Source of the DNA: JBDSLU01 sp039916225
Lineage (GTDB): Bacteria > Acidobacteriota > Vicinamibacteria > Vicinamibacterales > Vicinamibacteraceae
DNA length: 25,732 bases
Direction: 5' to 3'
NCBI GenBank assembly: GCA_039916225.1
Contig: JBDSLU010000546.1
Location: 1-25,732 of the forward strand
Within the stretch, counting starts at the first letter, position 1. Every line of letters starts with the position of its first letter. Of this stretch, positions 8,675 to 15,256 are shown one piece after another. Under the pieces are notes generated by a model. That model was not told where the DNA came from. It did no database searches and saw only the letters and a program-made list of their open reading frames with translations. A program made the translations under genes and the position numbers.

Positions 8675-10318
8675 TCAGGACCCTGCTGCGAGCAGTGGAT
8701 AGACAGCCGCCTCGTCCCGGCCGGCGCCGACGACCAGCGGCGGCCCGAACCCCGGGGTGGCGAGCAGCGCCGCAGTCACCCGGGCGTAGGTGCGGTCGTC
8801 GAAATTGCTGCGCCGGACGATCACGTAGTCGACCGACAGCCGGCCGAGCCGTGCGACGGAGCGGGCGTCGGGGAACGTCTCGAGGTCGGCGAGCGTGTTG
8901 CCGTAGGCGGTCGGCAGGAAGCCACTGTATCCGTTCAACAAGTGCCGCCAGTGGTGGATCGAGCGCACCTGGTGCCACGGCTCGTAGAACCACAACCGCT
9001 GCAGGCGCGGCACCGGCAGCTCGAGGATCACCGTGTCCTCGGGCAGCGCTGCCAGCCAGCGATCGACCGCCATCGGCGCCAGTCGGGCGTCGCGCAGCGG
9101 CAGCGGACGCGACCAGAACTCCACGACGCACAGGGCCACGGCCAGTGCGGCGACGCCGGCCCGGGCTCGCGGGTTCCGGACTGCGGCGACGCCGAACGCG
9201 GCCAGCCCGGCGAACGCCACCAGGCCGAGCGCGGCGAAGCGGGCCGGCGCGCGCAGGTTGCCCAATGGCGGAGCGACCACCTGCAGCACGCGGAAGGTGA
9301 GGCCGTGGACGCCGAGCGAGGCGTCGAACGCGACGAGGGCCAGCGCCGCGTAGACCCACGGCGTCCGGTTCCGCGGGCGCCACAGACCGACGATGGCCAG
9401 CCCCAGCGCGGCGAGTCCCGGATAGAGCGCACGCTCCTCGAGGGCCAGCCCGTCGTCGTCCCGGCCGCGCAGGGCGTTGAAGCCCGGCACCCGCAGATAG
9501 TCGGCCGGCGTCGCGCTGTAGTCGGCCACTTCCGACGCGCTGCGCGGCCCGTGCGCCGACCGGCTGGCGGCGTACGGTGCCAAGTACGGCACCGCCACCA
9601 GCGCCAGCGGAACGGCGGCGGCCGCGGTCGCCGCGAGGAGACCCGGCCTGACGCCGGTCGCCACCACCAGCGCCATCCAGGCGAGCCCGGCGAAGAGCGC
9701 CAGGAACACGCCGTAGTAGATGCTGCACAGCAGCTGCGCCGCCAGGCACGCGCCGAGCGCCAGGCCCGCCGCGAGCCGGGGCCGTTCGACCAGCGCGTGG
9801 AGTGCCAGCATCGCCAAGGGCATCCACAGCAGCCACTGCAGCTCGAGGTGGGCGATGTGCGCGAAGCGATACGGCGCGAACCCGAAAATGACGCCGGCCA
9901 GGATCGCGGCGGCGAGGTCACCGGTGAGGCGGTGGGCGAGGATGGCCATCGCCCAGGCCGAGCTCGCCAGGGCGGCGATCAGCAGTCCGTTGTGGACCAC
10001 GGCCGGCGGGACACCGGCCCACAGGAACGGTGCGCCGGCCAGCCCGACCAGCAGCATCGCATCCGAATAGGCGAGCGTATGGCGGGCAGGATAGAAGATA
10101 TTGGCGTCGAACAGGGCCGTCGGCTGATGGACGAGCTGGTGGGCGACCCAGGAGAGACGCCAGATGCTGAAGAAGGCGTCGTCCATGTCGGGCACCACGC
10201 GCGCCATCGGTGACCCGAGCGGCCAGGTCATGGCGAGGGCGAGCGCGGTGAAACCGAGGGCCAGGCCCACGTGCCATCGCCACGCGGCGACGGGCCGGGA
10301 GCTGGGGTCCTTCGTCAC
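8675..10318 (-). CDS. Polytopic membrane protein, probable GT-C fold glycosyltransferase-like
   Basis: The product is 547 residues from a GTG at 10318; no clear ribosome-binding site is visible, so the start is the least certain part. About ten or more hydrophobic segments cover residues 15-420, followed by a hydrophilic C-terminal domain (about 430-547). The first extracytoplasmic loop carries acidic residues in DMDDAFFSIW (44-53) and then DANIFYPARHTLAYSD (71-86). This arrangement is typical of GT-C integral membrane glycosyltransferases that use lipid-linked sugars, and of YfhO-like proteins. I infer transfer of a sugar to an exported acceptor, but donor and acceptor are unknown, and a non-enzymatic membrane protein is possible. 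It is the first gene of a two-gene unit with the PD40 propeller protein. Its start is 42 bp from the divergent gene at 10361. Confidence 0.7.
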   Translation of the reverse strand: MTKDPSSRPVAAWRWHVGLALGFTALALAMTWPLGSPMARVVPDMDDAFFSIWRLSWVAHQLVHQPTALFDANIFYPARHTLAYSDAMLLVGLAGAPFLWAGVPPAVVHNGLLIAALASSAWAMAILAHRLTGDLAAAILAGVIFGFAPYRFAHIAHLELQWLLWMPLAMLALHALVERPRLAAGLALGACLAAQLLCSIYYGVFLALFAGLAWMALVVATGVRPGLLAATAAAAVPLALVAVPYLAPYAASRSAHGPRSASEVADYSATPADYLRVPGFNALRGRDDDGLALEERALYPGLAALGLAIVGLWRPRNRTPWVYAALALVAFDASLGVHGLTFRVLQVVAPPLGNLRAPARFAALGLVAFAGLAAFGVAAVRNPRARAGVAALAVALCVVEFWSRPLPLRDARLAPMAVDRWLAALPEDTVILELPVPRLQRLWFYEPWHQVRSIHHWRHLLNGYSGFLPTAYGNTLADLETFPDARSVARLGRLSVDYVIVRRSNFDDRTYARVTAALLATPGFGPPLVVGAGRDEAAVYPLLAAGS

Positions 10319-10360
10319 GCGCCCGGGATCTTAGTCGTATTCGCGTCTGGAGGAGAGTGC

Positions 10361-11071
10361 ATGCGTATCACACGAGTGAGTCTGAGTTGGTGTCTGGCGA
10401 TGGTGATTCCGGCGTTGGCGGCGGCCCAGGCGACCGCGCCCAAGCCGTCCGAGGCCGAGGACAAGGACCGCGCGGTGGCCGGCGGGGGCATCACGGCGGC
10501 CGGCTGGACCGGCAAGGTCGACGCCAAGGGGACGGCGGCGGGCCTGACGGTCAAGGATTCGAAGTTCGAGCAGAAGGGCGACACGCTGCACCTGACGATC
10601 GGGCCGGCGACGACCTACTGGAACCCGGCCAACTCGGCCAAAGGCGACTACACCGTCAAGGGCACGTTCACCGAGCCGAAGCAGGACTTCAGCCATCCGC
10701 ACCCGATGGGCCTGTTCATCGGCGGCTCGAAGCTCGGGACGCCCGAGCAGTCGCTGATGTACTGCGTGGCCTACCGCAACGGCACGTTCCTCGTTCGCCG
10801 CTTCAACGGCGACACCGTCACCAACGTGGTGCCGCGGACCCCGAACGAGGCCATCAAGAAGGCGGCGACCAAGGAGGAAGGCGTCACCCAGGAAATTTCG
10901 TGGGTGGTCAAGGGAGGCCAGGCCGATTGCGTCATCAACGGGGCCACGGTTGCGTCGCTGCCGGCAGCGGACATCGTCGGCCCGGGCAAGCTCGACTCGA
11001 CCGATGGCATCTGGGGTATTCGCGTCAGCCACAACATGGACCTGACCGTCTCGAAGCTCGCCAAGAACTGA
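10361..11071 (+). CDS. Secreted protein of unknown function, likely beta-sandwich (LamG/ConA-like)
   Basis: The product is 236 residues. The ATG at 10361 is preceded by GGAGGAG at 10349-10355. Residues 1-23 form a signal peptide ending AAAQ, followed by a charged Pro/Lys/Glu linker. The mature part is rich in beta-strand patterns such as GDTLHLTIGPATTYWNP near 74-90, GDYTVKGTF near 95-103 and GIWGIRVSHNMDLTVSKL near the C-terminus. That resembles the concanavalin-like sandwich of secreted family-16-like and DUF1080-like domains. No catalytic acid pair was recognised, so hydrolase activity is not claimed. Two Cys (MYC near residue 131 and DCVINGA near 192) could form a disulfide. It is divergent from the GT-C-like gene and precedes the small nucleic-acid-binding genes, with a 104-bp gap. 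Confidence 0.75.
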   Translation: MRITRVSLSWCLAMVIPALAAAQATAPKPSEAEDKDRAVAGGGITAAGWTGKVDAKGTAAGLTVKDSKFEQKGDTLHLTIGPATTYWNPANSAKGDYTVKGTFTEPKQDFSHPHPMGLFIGGSKLGTPEQSLMYCVAYRNGTFLVRRFNGDTVTNVVPRTPNEAIKKAATKEEGVTQEISWVVKGGQADCVINGATVASLPAADIVGPGKLDSTDGIWGIRVSHNMDLTVSKLAKN

Positions 11072-11115
11072 TTTTTGGTGGCCATTCGGGGCACAAATGC
11101 ACGATCCTTTAGGAA

Positions 11116-11152
11116 CCGGGCCACGGACTCTGCCGTGGTCCGTGTCCGGCCC
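11116..11152 (+). promoter_or_regulatory. Leader with two mutually exclusive hairpins
   Basis: The segment can fold in two incompatible ways. Fold A pairs CCACGG (11121-11126) with CCGTGG (11133-11138). Fold B pairs CACGGAC (11122-11128) with GTCCGTG (11138-11144), extended by GGGC (11118-11121) with GCCC (11149-11152) across a four-base bulge. It sits 23 bases before the ATG at 11176. There is no T-run, so it is not an ordinary terminator. Alternative pairing close to a start codon fits a translation-controlling leader, but that function is inferred. Confidence 0.4.
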
Positions 11153-11175
11153 ATGTAGCGAATGGTGGTGCAGTA

Positions 11176-11442
11176 ATGGCGTTTCCGTCCAAGGGCGACC
11201 GTGTCGCGCACAGTCAGTATGGTCCCGGTACGATTACGGACCTTGACGTGCACCACACGGTCATCGATTTCGATGGCTTTGGATCGCGCCGTTTCGTGAC
11301 CAGTCGCGTCGTTCTCGAGCGGACCTCGGATCCCGGCCCGACCGCGGCCGAACGGAAGGCGGTGGATGCCCAGCGCAGTCGAGCTGCCCGGGCCGCCAAG
11401 AAGGCCGCCGCACCGCCGAAGAAGAAGTCGGCCGACGCCTAG
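11176..11442 (+). CDS. Small Tudor/SH3-like protein with basic C-terminal tail
   Basis: The product is 88 residues with no signal peptide. The start ATG at 11176 has GGTGGTG at 11164-11170, a modest ribosome-binding site. Residues 5-50 (KGDRVAHSQYGPGTITDLD, then VIDFDGFGSRRFV) match the small five-stranded barrel at the C-terminus of UvrD/PcrA helicases and the CarD/Tudor-like fold, which bind RNA polymerase or nucleic acid. Residues 55-88 are Ala/Lys/Arg-rich (RAARAAKKAA, then PPKKK), a histone-tail-like DNA- or RNA-binding extension. I infer a cytoplasmic nucleic-acid or RNA-polymerase associated protein. It is followed by its own terminator and then the RRM and cold-shock genes. No exact family name recognised. 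Confidence 0.75.
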   Translation: MAFPSKGDRVAHSQYGPGTITDLDVHHTVIDFDGFGSRRFVTSRVVLERTSDPGPTAAERKAVDAQRSRAARAAKKAAAPPKKKSADA

Positions 11443-11461
11443 ACCGTTTTTGCGTTACCAT

Positions 11462-11495
11462 GGGGGCGGTCACTGGAAGCTCCGCCCCCCGTTTT
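11462..11495 (+). terminator. Intrinsic terminator after the Tudor-like gene
   Basis: GGGGGCGG (11462-11469) pairs with CCGCCCCC (11482-11489) over a 12-base loop and is followed by CGTTTT. It begins 20 bp after the stop at 11442, which suits Rho-independent termination and implies a separate promoter for the RRM gene. Nothing else definite was seen in the remaining 127 bp before 11623. Confidence 0.65.
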
Positions 11496-11622
11496 CCGCG
11501 CCAGCCGCGATCGAGTCCCTCGAATCCTCCTGCGTGTCGACAACGCCGAGCGAGTTGCTCAGGCAGGTTTCCTCAGTTGCGCCCCTGTTCCGGGCGCCGT
11601 CCGTGAGGACGCAGGAGTCGAG

Positions 11623-11937
11623 ATGTCAACCAAGCTTTTCGTCGGCAACCTTCCCTTTACCGCGAGCGATGCAGACCTCGAGGCGCACTTCGCCCAGGCT
11701 GGCACGGTCGAGACGGTCAATGTCGTGCGCGAGCGCGAGACCGGTCGTCCGCGCGGGTTCGCGTTCATCGAGATGGCAAGCGAAGCCGACGCCCAGGCGG
11801 CGATCACCCAGCTGAACGAGCGTCCGTTCGGCGGGCGTCCGCTCATCGTGAATGAAGCGCGGCCGATGGCGCCGCGTTCAGGCGGTGCCGGCCACGGCGC
11901 TGGCGGCGGTCGGTCCCGCCGCGAGCCTCGCTGGTAG
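11623..11937 (+). CDS. RRM-domain RNA-binding protein
   Basis: The product is 104 residues with a single RNA recognition motif. The ATG at 11623 follows GCAGGAG (11611-11617). RNP2 is KLFVGNLPF (4-12) and RNP1 is RGFAFIEM (45-52), with the aromatic positions needed for stacking RNA bases. The fold completes at about residue 80 (RPLIVNEARP). The tail is Gly/Arg/Ser-rich (SGGAGHGAGGGRSRREPRW), as in the small glycine-rich RRM proteins of cyanobacteria and other bacteria, which bind single-stranded RNA and are often cold-induced. Role inferred: RNA chaperone or post-transcriptional regulator in the cytoplasm. The next gene, a cold-shock protein, starts 52 bp downstream with no terminator between, so co-transcription is possible. 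Confidence 0.93.
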   Translation: MSTKLFVGNLPFTASDADLEAHFAQAGTVETVNVVRERETGRPRGFAFIEMASEADAQAAITQLNERPFGGRPLIVNEARPMAPRSGGAGHGAGGGRSRREPRW

Positions 11938-11989
11938 CGGCGTTCAACGGTCGATCGTCTTCTTCGTCGTCGTCGTCGGGAGTATTCAC

Positions 11990-12196
11990 ATGTCCAGCAT
12001 GCAGGGCGTCATCAAGCGCCTGATCAGTGACAAGGGTTTCGGGTTCGTCCAGGCGTCGGACGGAAACGAGTATTTTTTCCACCAGTCCGCCGTTGTCGAC
12101 GGGCGTTTCGACGAGCTTCGCGAGGGGCAGTCGCTGACGTTCGACGCCGGTCAGGGGCCGAAAGGCCCGCGGGCTGAGAATATCCGACGCGCCTGA
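11990..12196 (+). CDS. Cold-shock domain protein (copy 1)
   Basis: The product is 68 residues, the usual length for a single cold-shock domain. The ATG at 11990 has CGGGAG about six bases upstream; an internal ATG at 11999 would trim three residues. The RNP1 motif is KGFGFVQ (15-21) and the RNP2 position carries EYFFHQSA (27-34), where classical CspA has VFVHFSA. It binds single-stranded RNA or DNA and is expected to melt RNA structure. The conserved C-terminal GQGPKGPRAENIR matches the domain end. It is 52/68 identical to the next gene, so the two arose by tandem duplication. It follows the RRM gene by 52 bp, with five TCG triplets (11964-11978) in the gap. Confidence 0.93.
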   Translation: MSSMQGVIKRLISDKGFGFVQASDGNEYFFHQSAVVDGRFDELREGQSLTFDAGQGPKGPRAENIRRA

Positions 12197-12204
12197 CACA
12201 TCAA

Positions 12205-12234
12205 GGGCGGCCGCTCCTTGCGGAATGGCCGTCC
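12205..12234 (+). terminator. Hairpin after cold-shock gene copy 1 (weak terminator or processing site)
   Basis: GGGCGGCC (12205-12212) pairs with GGCCGTCC (12227-12234), including one G-T pair, over a 14-base loop. It lies 8 bp after the stop of copy 1. The following bases are only moderately T-rich, so partial termination or an RNA-processing end is as likely as full termination. Confidence 0.4.
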
Positions 12235-12312
12235 TCGTGCTATTCGTTTCGTAGGGGTGTTGGGACGAGAAGGTCCGCTTCCAGTTCCGAACCCCGCATC
12301 CATCGTTCGCTA

Positions 12313-12407
12313 TGACGCGCAGAGTGTGCGTCACGCTGTGGCCAGCCGTCGTCCGACTGACGGGCTCTCACAGGTAAGTAACCCCGTCCCGCGCCGCCTG
12401 GCGGCGC
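12313..12407 (+). promoter_or_regulatory. Structured 5' leader of cold-shock gene copy 2
   Basis: Two hairpins lie in the long gap before copy 2. TGACGCGCA (12313-12321) pairs with TGTGCGTCA (12325-12333) over a GAG loop, with one G-T pair. GCGCCGCC (12391-12398) and GGCGGCGC (12400-12407) form a perfect palindrome ending 29 bases before the ATG. Long structured leaders are characteristic of cspA-type messages, where they control cold-dependent translation. Here that function is inferred. No promoter elements could be assigned with confidence. Confidence 0.45.
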
Positions 12408-12436
12408 TGGAGCAGTCGGTCGATCAGGAGATCACA

Positions 12437-12643
12437 ATGCCTTCCGTTCCCGGTGTCATCAAGCGTATCGTCAGCGACAAGGGCTTCGGCTTCGTTCAGG
12501 CCGCCGACAGCACCGAGTACTTCTTCCACCAGTCGGCGTGCCAGGACGCGCCGTTCGACTCGCTCCGCGAGGGGCAGTCGGTGACGTTCGACAAGGGGCA
12601 GGGCCCGAAGGGTCCGCGCGCCGAGAACATCCGACTGGCGTAA
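12437..12643 (+). CDS. Cold-shock domain protein (copy 2)
   Basis: The product is 68 residues. The ATG at 12437 has AGGAG (12426-12430) six bases upstream, stronger than copy 1. It carries the same KGFGFVQ RNP1 motif (15-21) and EYFFHQSA (27-34), and the same GPKGPRAENIR ending. Differences from copy 1 cluster at 35-42, in the loop after RNP2, where copy 2 has ACQDAPFDS and carries a Cys. Expected role: single-stranded RNA chaperone in the cytoplasm. The 240-bp upstream gap with its own hairpins suggests independent expression from copy 1. It is the last gene of the plus-strand run and is followed by a strong terminator. Confidence 0.93.
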   Translation: MPSVPGVIKRIVSDKGFGFVQAADSTEYFFHQSACQDAPFDSLREGQSVTFDKGQGPKGPRAENIRLA

Positions 12644-12668
12644 GGATCGCTTCGACCGTCCGGCCGTA

Positions 12669-12748
12669 GCGAGCAGATGCTCGCGCGGCTTGGACGGCAA
12701 GATCCGAAAGGCCGGGCGCCGTGGGCAACCACGGTGTCCGGCCTTTTT
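12669..12748 (+). terminator. Strong intrinsic terminator with GNRA loop at end of the cold-shock run
   Basis: Bases 12707-12724 pair with 12729-12746 as a continuous 18-bp stem (two G-T pairs) capped by GCAA, and the run of five T ends at 12748. A smaller hairpin, GCGAGC (12669-12674) with GCTCGC (12679-12684), precedes it. It separates copy 2 of the cold-shock gene from the convergent amidase, whose stop is 41 bp beyond, and may serve both strands. Confidence 0.9.
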
Positions 12749-12788
12749 CTTTGTCGGGTCGAGGATCGAGGCCGGCGCCGCGGCGTGA

Positions 12789-15206
12789 TCAGCGCCGCGC
12801 AGAGGGGGTGGCGGCCTGGGCGCCGGGCTCGCCCGGCACCGGGCCGAACATCGGCGGCGCCACGCGTCGCTTCGAGGCGGCCTGGTAAGCCGACGCCGCC
12901 CGCAGGGTCAGGTGCTCCATCCCGGGCTCTGTCCAGAAGTTGATCGAGAACGGCAGCCCGGGGGCGGGGATCTCCGTCGGCGTCGAACTCGCCTTGCCGC
13001 GATAGACCTTCCGGCCGTTGCGGTCGGTGGACAGTTCGAACGTCGCGTCATAGGCGACCTGCACGTAGCCGGCGGGAATCAGGATCTCGGTGATGCCGGC
13101 GTGCGGCCCGAAGGAGTAGGACGGGCTGCGATCGTTGACGACCGGCTCCGGCGCCAGGCCGATCTTGCCGGGCGGCAGCGCCGAGTGGAGCTGGATCATC
13201 ACGTCCAGCTTGTTTTCCGCCATCACCTTCTGGATCACGCGGCGCAGCAGCTCGCGCAGCTGCACCTGCTCGGCGATGCCCTGGGCCGAGCCGACCTCGT
13301 TGCGGACGTCCTCGACGTCTCCCCAATTCAGGAAGGCGGCGCGCTGGTCGTCGCCCCAGAACTTCGATCGCTCGTTGAGGGTCTTCCAGTCGGCGACCGA
13401 TTCGGTGAACCCGCGCGCCTTCCAGTCCTGTGCCCGTCGGGTCAGGTACTGTGCCAGGTGGAAGCGGAAGGTGCGCGACTGCGTCGCGCTGATGACGCTC
13501 CGGACATTCAGGTTCGCCGGCCCCGGTTCGGTGCCCTCGGCCCACCGCATCATCCAGTCGACCGGCTGCAGCGTGCCGGTTCCGAACGTCTTGCCCGGCT
13601 CGAACTCGGTCGGCTTGATCCTGGCCGCGAAGGCCGGGAACTTCGGCTGGCCGTTCTCGAGCTTGAAGAGCAGCTCGGGGTAGATGACCGGAGTGATCTG
13701 GGCGATGGCGCGGTCGAAATCGACCGTCATGTTCTCGACGTCGGGATCATCGGTCCACCCGGTCGGCACCGTCTCGACGAGCGTGGCGCCCAGGTGATCG
13801 ACGAGCATCGCCTTCATCTCCTTGGCCGCGGCCGCCACGATGGCCTCGTCGGCCTTGGCGTGCGGGATCATGAATTCCCGCACGACGCCGATGCGCATGC
13901 CCTTGAGCGAGCCGGCCGTGCCGGGCGCCACGTGCTTGGCATAGCCATCGAGGATGCTGGAGCGCGGCACCGTCGTGAAGATGTCGCGCGGGTCGTAGTA
14001 GCCGTTGACCGGATCCTTGAGCGCGTCGAGCACCTTGGCCGAATCGGCGACCGAGCGGCAGACGATGCCGGCGCGATCCTGGTAGATGCTGGCGCCGATC
14101 GAGCCGCCGTGGAAGGAAATCAGCGACTTGTGCGGCAGGATCAGCGCCGCCGAGTTGTGATTGGACGGCCCGCGGCACGACGCGCCGGTTTCCTCGCACA
14201 GGCTGCACATCACCAGGTTGGCGCCGACCGACACGCCGGATCCCGAGCTCGAGCCGATCGACGCGGCCCGCGTGGTGTCGTAGACGTTGGACGGATTGCC
14301 GGCCCAGGTGCTGCGCTGGTAGCCGAGCGTCGAGGGCAGCACCTTGGTCGGGAAGTGCGTGCCGCCCGGGTTGCCGCCGCGGCCGTTGTATTCGGTCGTG
14401 TTGGCCTTGGCGTAGATGATGGCGCCCTTGGCCCGCAGCTGCGCGACCAGCGTCTGGTCGCGGGCCGGGAAGTCGATGTCGTAGCGGGTGTCGCCGCCGC
14501 CGGTCGACCGCATGTCCTTGGTGTCGAACGGATCCTTGAACGAGAACGGGATGCAGTACATCGGCATCGCCGCAAGGTCGGGGGTGCGGCCGTACTGCGC
14601 GTCGAGCTCGGCGGCCCGTTCGAGCGCGTCCGGCATCTTGCGCAGTTCCTCGCAGACAGCGGGCGAGCCGGCCGGCAGCGGCCCCTTCGACGGATGCCGA
14701 TCGCGATCGCCCTTGCACGTCACGGTGCGCTCGCCGCGCACGTTGAGCATGCCCATGGCCCGCAGCTGGCCGGCCTTGGGGATGCCGACGACCATCCCGT
14801 ACTGCTGCTGCACCTCGGGATCGGACGCGGTCGGTTCGAGCCGGCCGAACTCGATCGGCGGCGTCTTCTTCGGATCGCCGTCTTTGAGCGACGCGGTCGC
14901 GGAGACGGCGGCCTTGTACTGGTCGTAGTCGGGCAGGTAGGTCGACGCCGTCGCTTCGGTGACGACCTGGCTGGCGACGCCGTTGTAGGCCCGGGCGCGA
15001 TTGAGGTACGCCTGGACCAGCCCCTGGCAGGTGACCTGGCCATCCTTGATGGCGCGATGGACGTCGTCGATCGTCGCCTCCTCCAGCTGGAAGCGCCACG
15101 ACGGGGCCTGGGCGCGAACGTCGATCGCCCCCGGCCGGGCCAGCACCGACAGCGCGCAGACGACGCCGACGGCCCCGCCGCTCACGATCATCTTCAACTT
15201 CGACAT
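12789..15206 (-). CDS. Exported amidase-signature enzyme (paralog A)
   Basis: The product is 805 residues. The ATG at 15206 has AAGGAG five bases upstream. Residues 1-33 form a signal peptide, so it acts in the periplasm or outside. The amidase signature fold is clear: catalytic Lys K224 in PFSFKDPFDTK, the cis-Ser loop GSSSGSG (318-324), and the nucleophile S343 in GASCRGP, where typical members read GSIR. C-terminal elements (IPAGYVQVAY, then GLPFSINFW and LRAASAYQAASKR) match the family's end. It is much longer than usual amidases (about 450-550), with an insert near 85-215 and extra C-terminal segments. Cysteines surround the active site (C334, C337, C344). Such enzymes cleave C-N amide bonds; the substrate is unknown. 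It is the last gene of the receptor-amidase-amidase unit. Confidence 0.88.
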   Translation of the reverse strand: MSKLKMIVSGGAVGVVCALSVLARPGAIDVRAQAPSWRFQLEEATIDDVHRAIKDGQVTCQGLVQAYLNRARAYNGVASQVVTEATASTYLPDYDQYKAAVSATASLKDGDPKKTPPIEFGRLEPTASDPEVQQQYGMVVGIPKAGQLRAMGMLNVRGERTVTCKGDRDRHPSKGPLPAGSPAVCEELRKMPDALERAAELDAQYGRTPDLAAMPMYCIPFSFKDPFDTKDMRSTGGGDTRYDIDFPARDQTLVAQLRAKGAIIYAKANTTEYNGRGGNPGGTHFPTKVLPSTLGYQRSTWAGNPSNVYDTTRAASIGSSSGSGVSVGANLVMCSLCEETGASCRGPSNHNSAALILPHKSLISFHGGSIGASIYQDRAGIVCRSVADSAKVLDALKDPVNGYYDPRDIFTTVPRSSILDGYAKHVAPGTAGSLKGMRIGVVREFMIPHAKADEAIVAAAAKEMKAMLVDHLGATLVETVPTGWTDDPDVENMTVDFDRAIAQITPVIYPELLFKLENGQPKFPAFAARIKPTEFEPGKTFGTGTLQPVDWMMRWAEGTEPGPANLNVRSVISATQSRTFRFHLAQYLTRRAQDWKARGFTESVADWKTLNERSKFWGDDQRAAFLNWGDVEDVRNEVGSAQGIAEQVQLRELLRRVIQKVMAENKLDVMIQLHSALPPGKIGLAPEPVVNDRSPSYSFGPHAGITEILIPAGYVQVAYDATFELSTDRNGRKVYRGKASSTPTEIPAPGLPFSINFWTEPGMEHLTLRAASAYQAASKRRVAPPMFGPVPGEPGAQAATPSARR

Positions 15207-15256
15207 GGAGACTCCTTGTGCCGGCCGGTGGCCCGCAAGCCACCGGCCGGCGATGG
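15207..15256 (-). promoter_or_regulatory. 13-bp intercistronic hairpin between the two amidase genes
   Basis: Bases 15220-15232 pair perfectly with 15239-15251, giving a 13-bp GC-rich stem with a six-base loop. On the coding strand it begins five bases after the stop of amidase B and ends just before the AAGGAG of amidase A. No T-run follows, so it is not a standard terminator. I infer an mRNA-stabilising or processing element that sets unequal expression of the two enzymes. Confidence 0.6.

Noticed and set aside
7778..10213. An 811-codon plus-strand frame across the propeller and GT-C-like genes
   Set aside because: It spans two real minus-strand genes and their gap, and its translation has no domain and no signal or membrane pattern.
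11964..11978. Five TCG triplets before cold-shock copy 1
   Set aside because: Short microsatellite-like run in a pyrimidine-rich leader; too few units to call a functional repeat.
12254..12295. GGGGT...TTCCGAACCCC resembling a tRNA T-arm and 3' end
   Set aside because: Too short for a tRNA; no anticodon arm or acceptor stem of seven pairs can be drawn.
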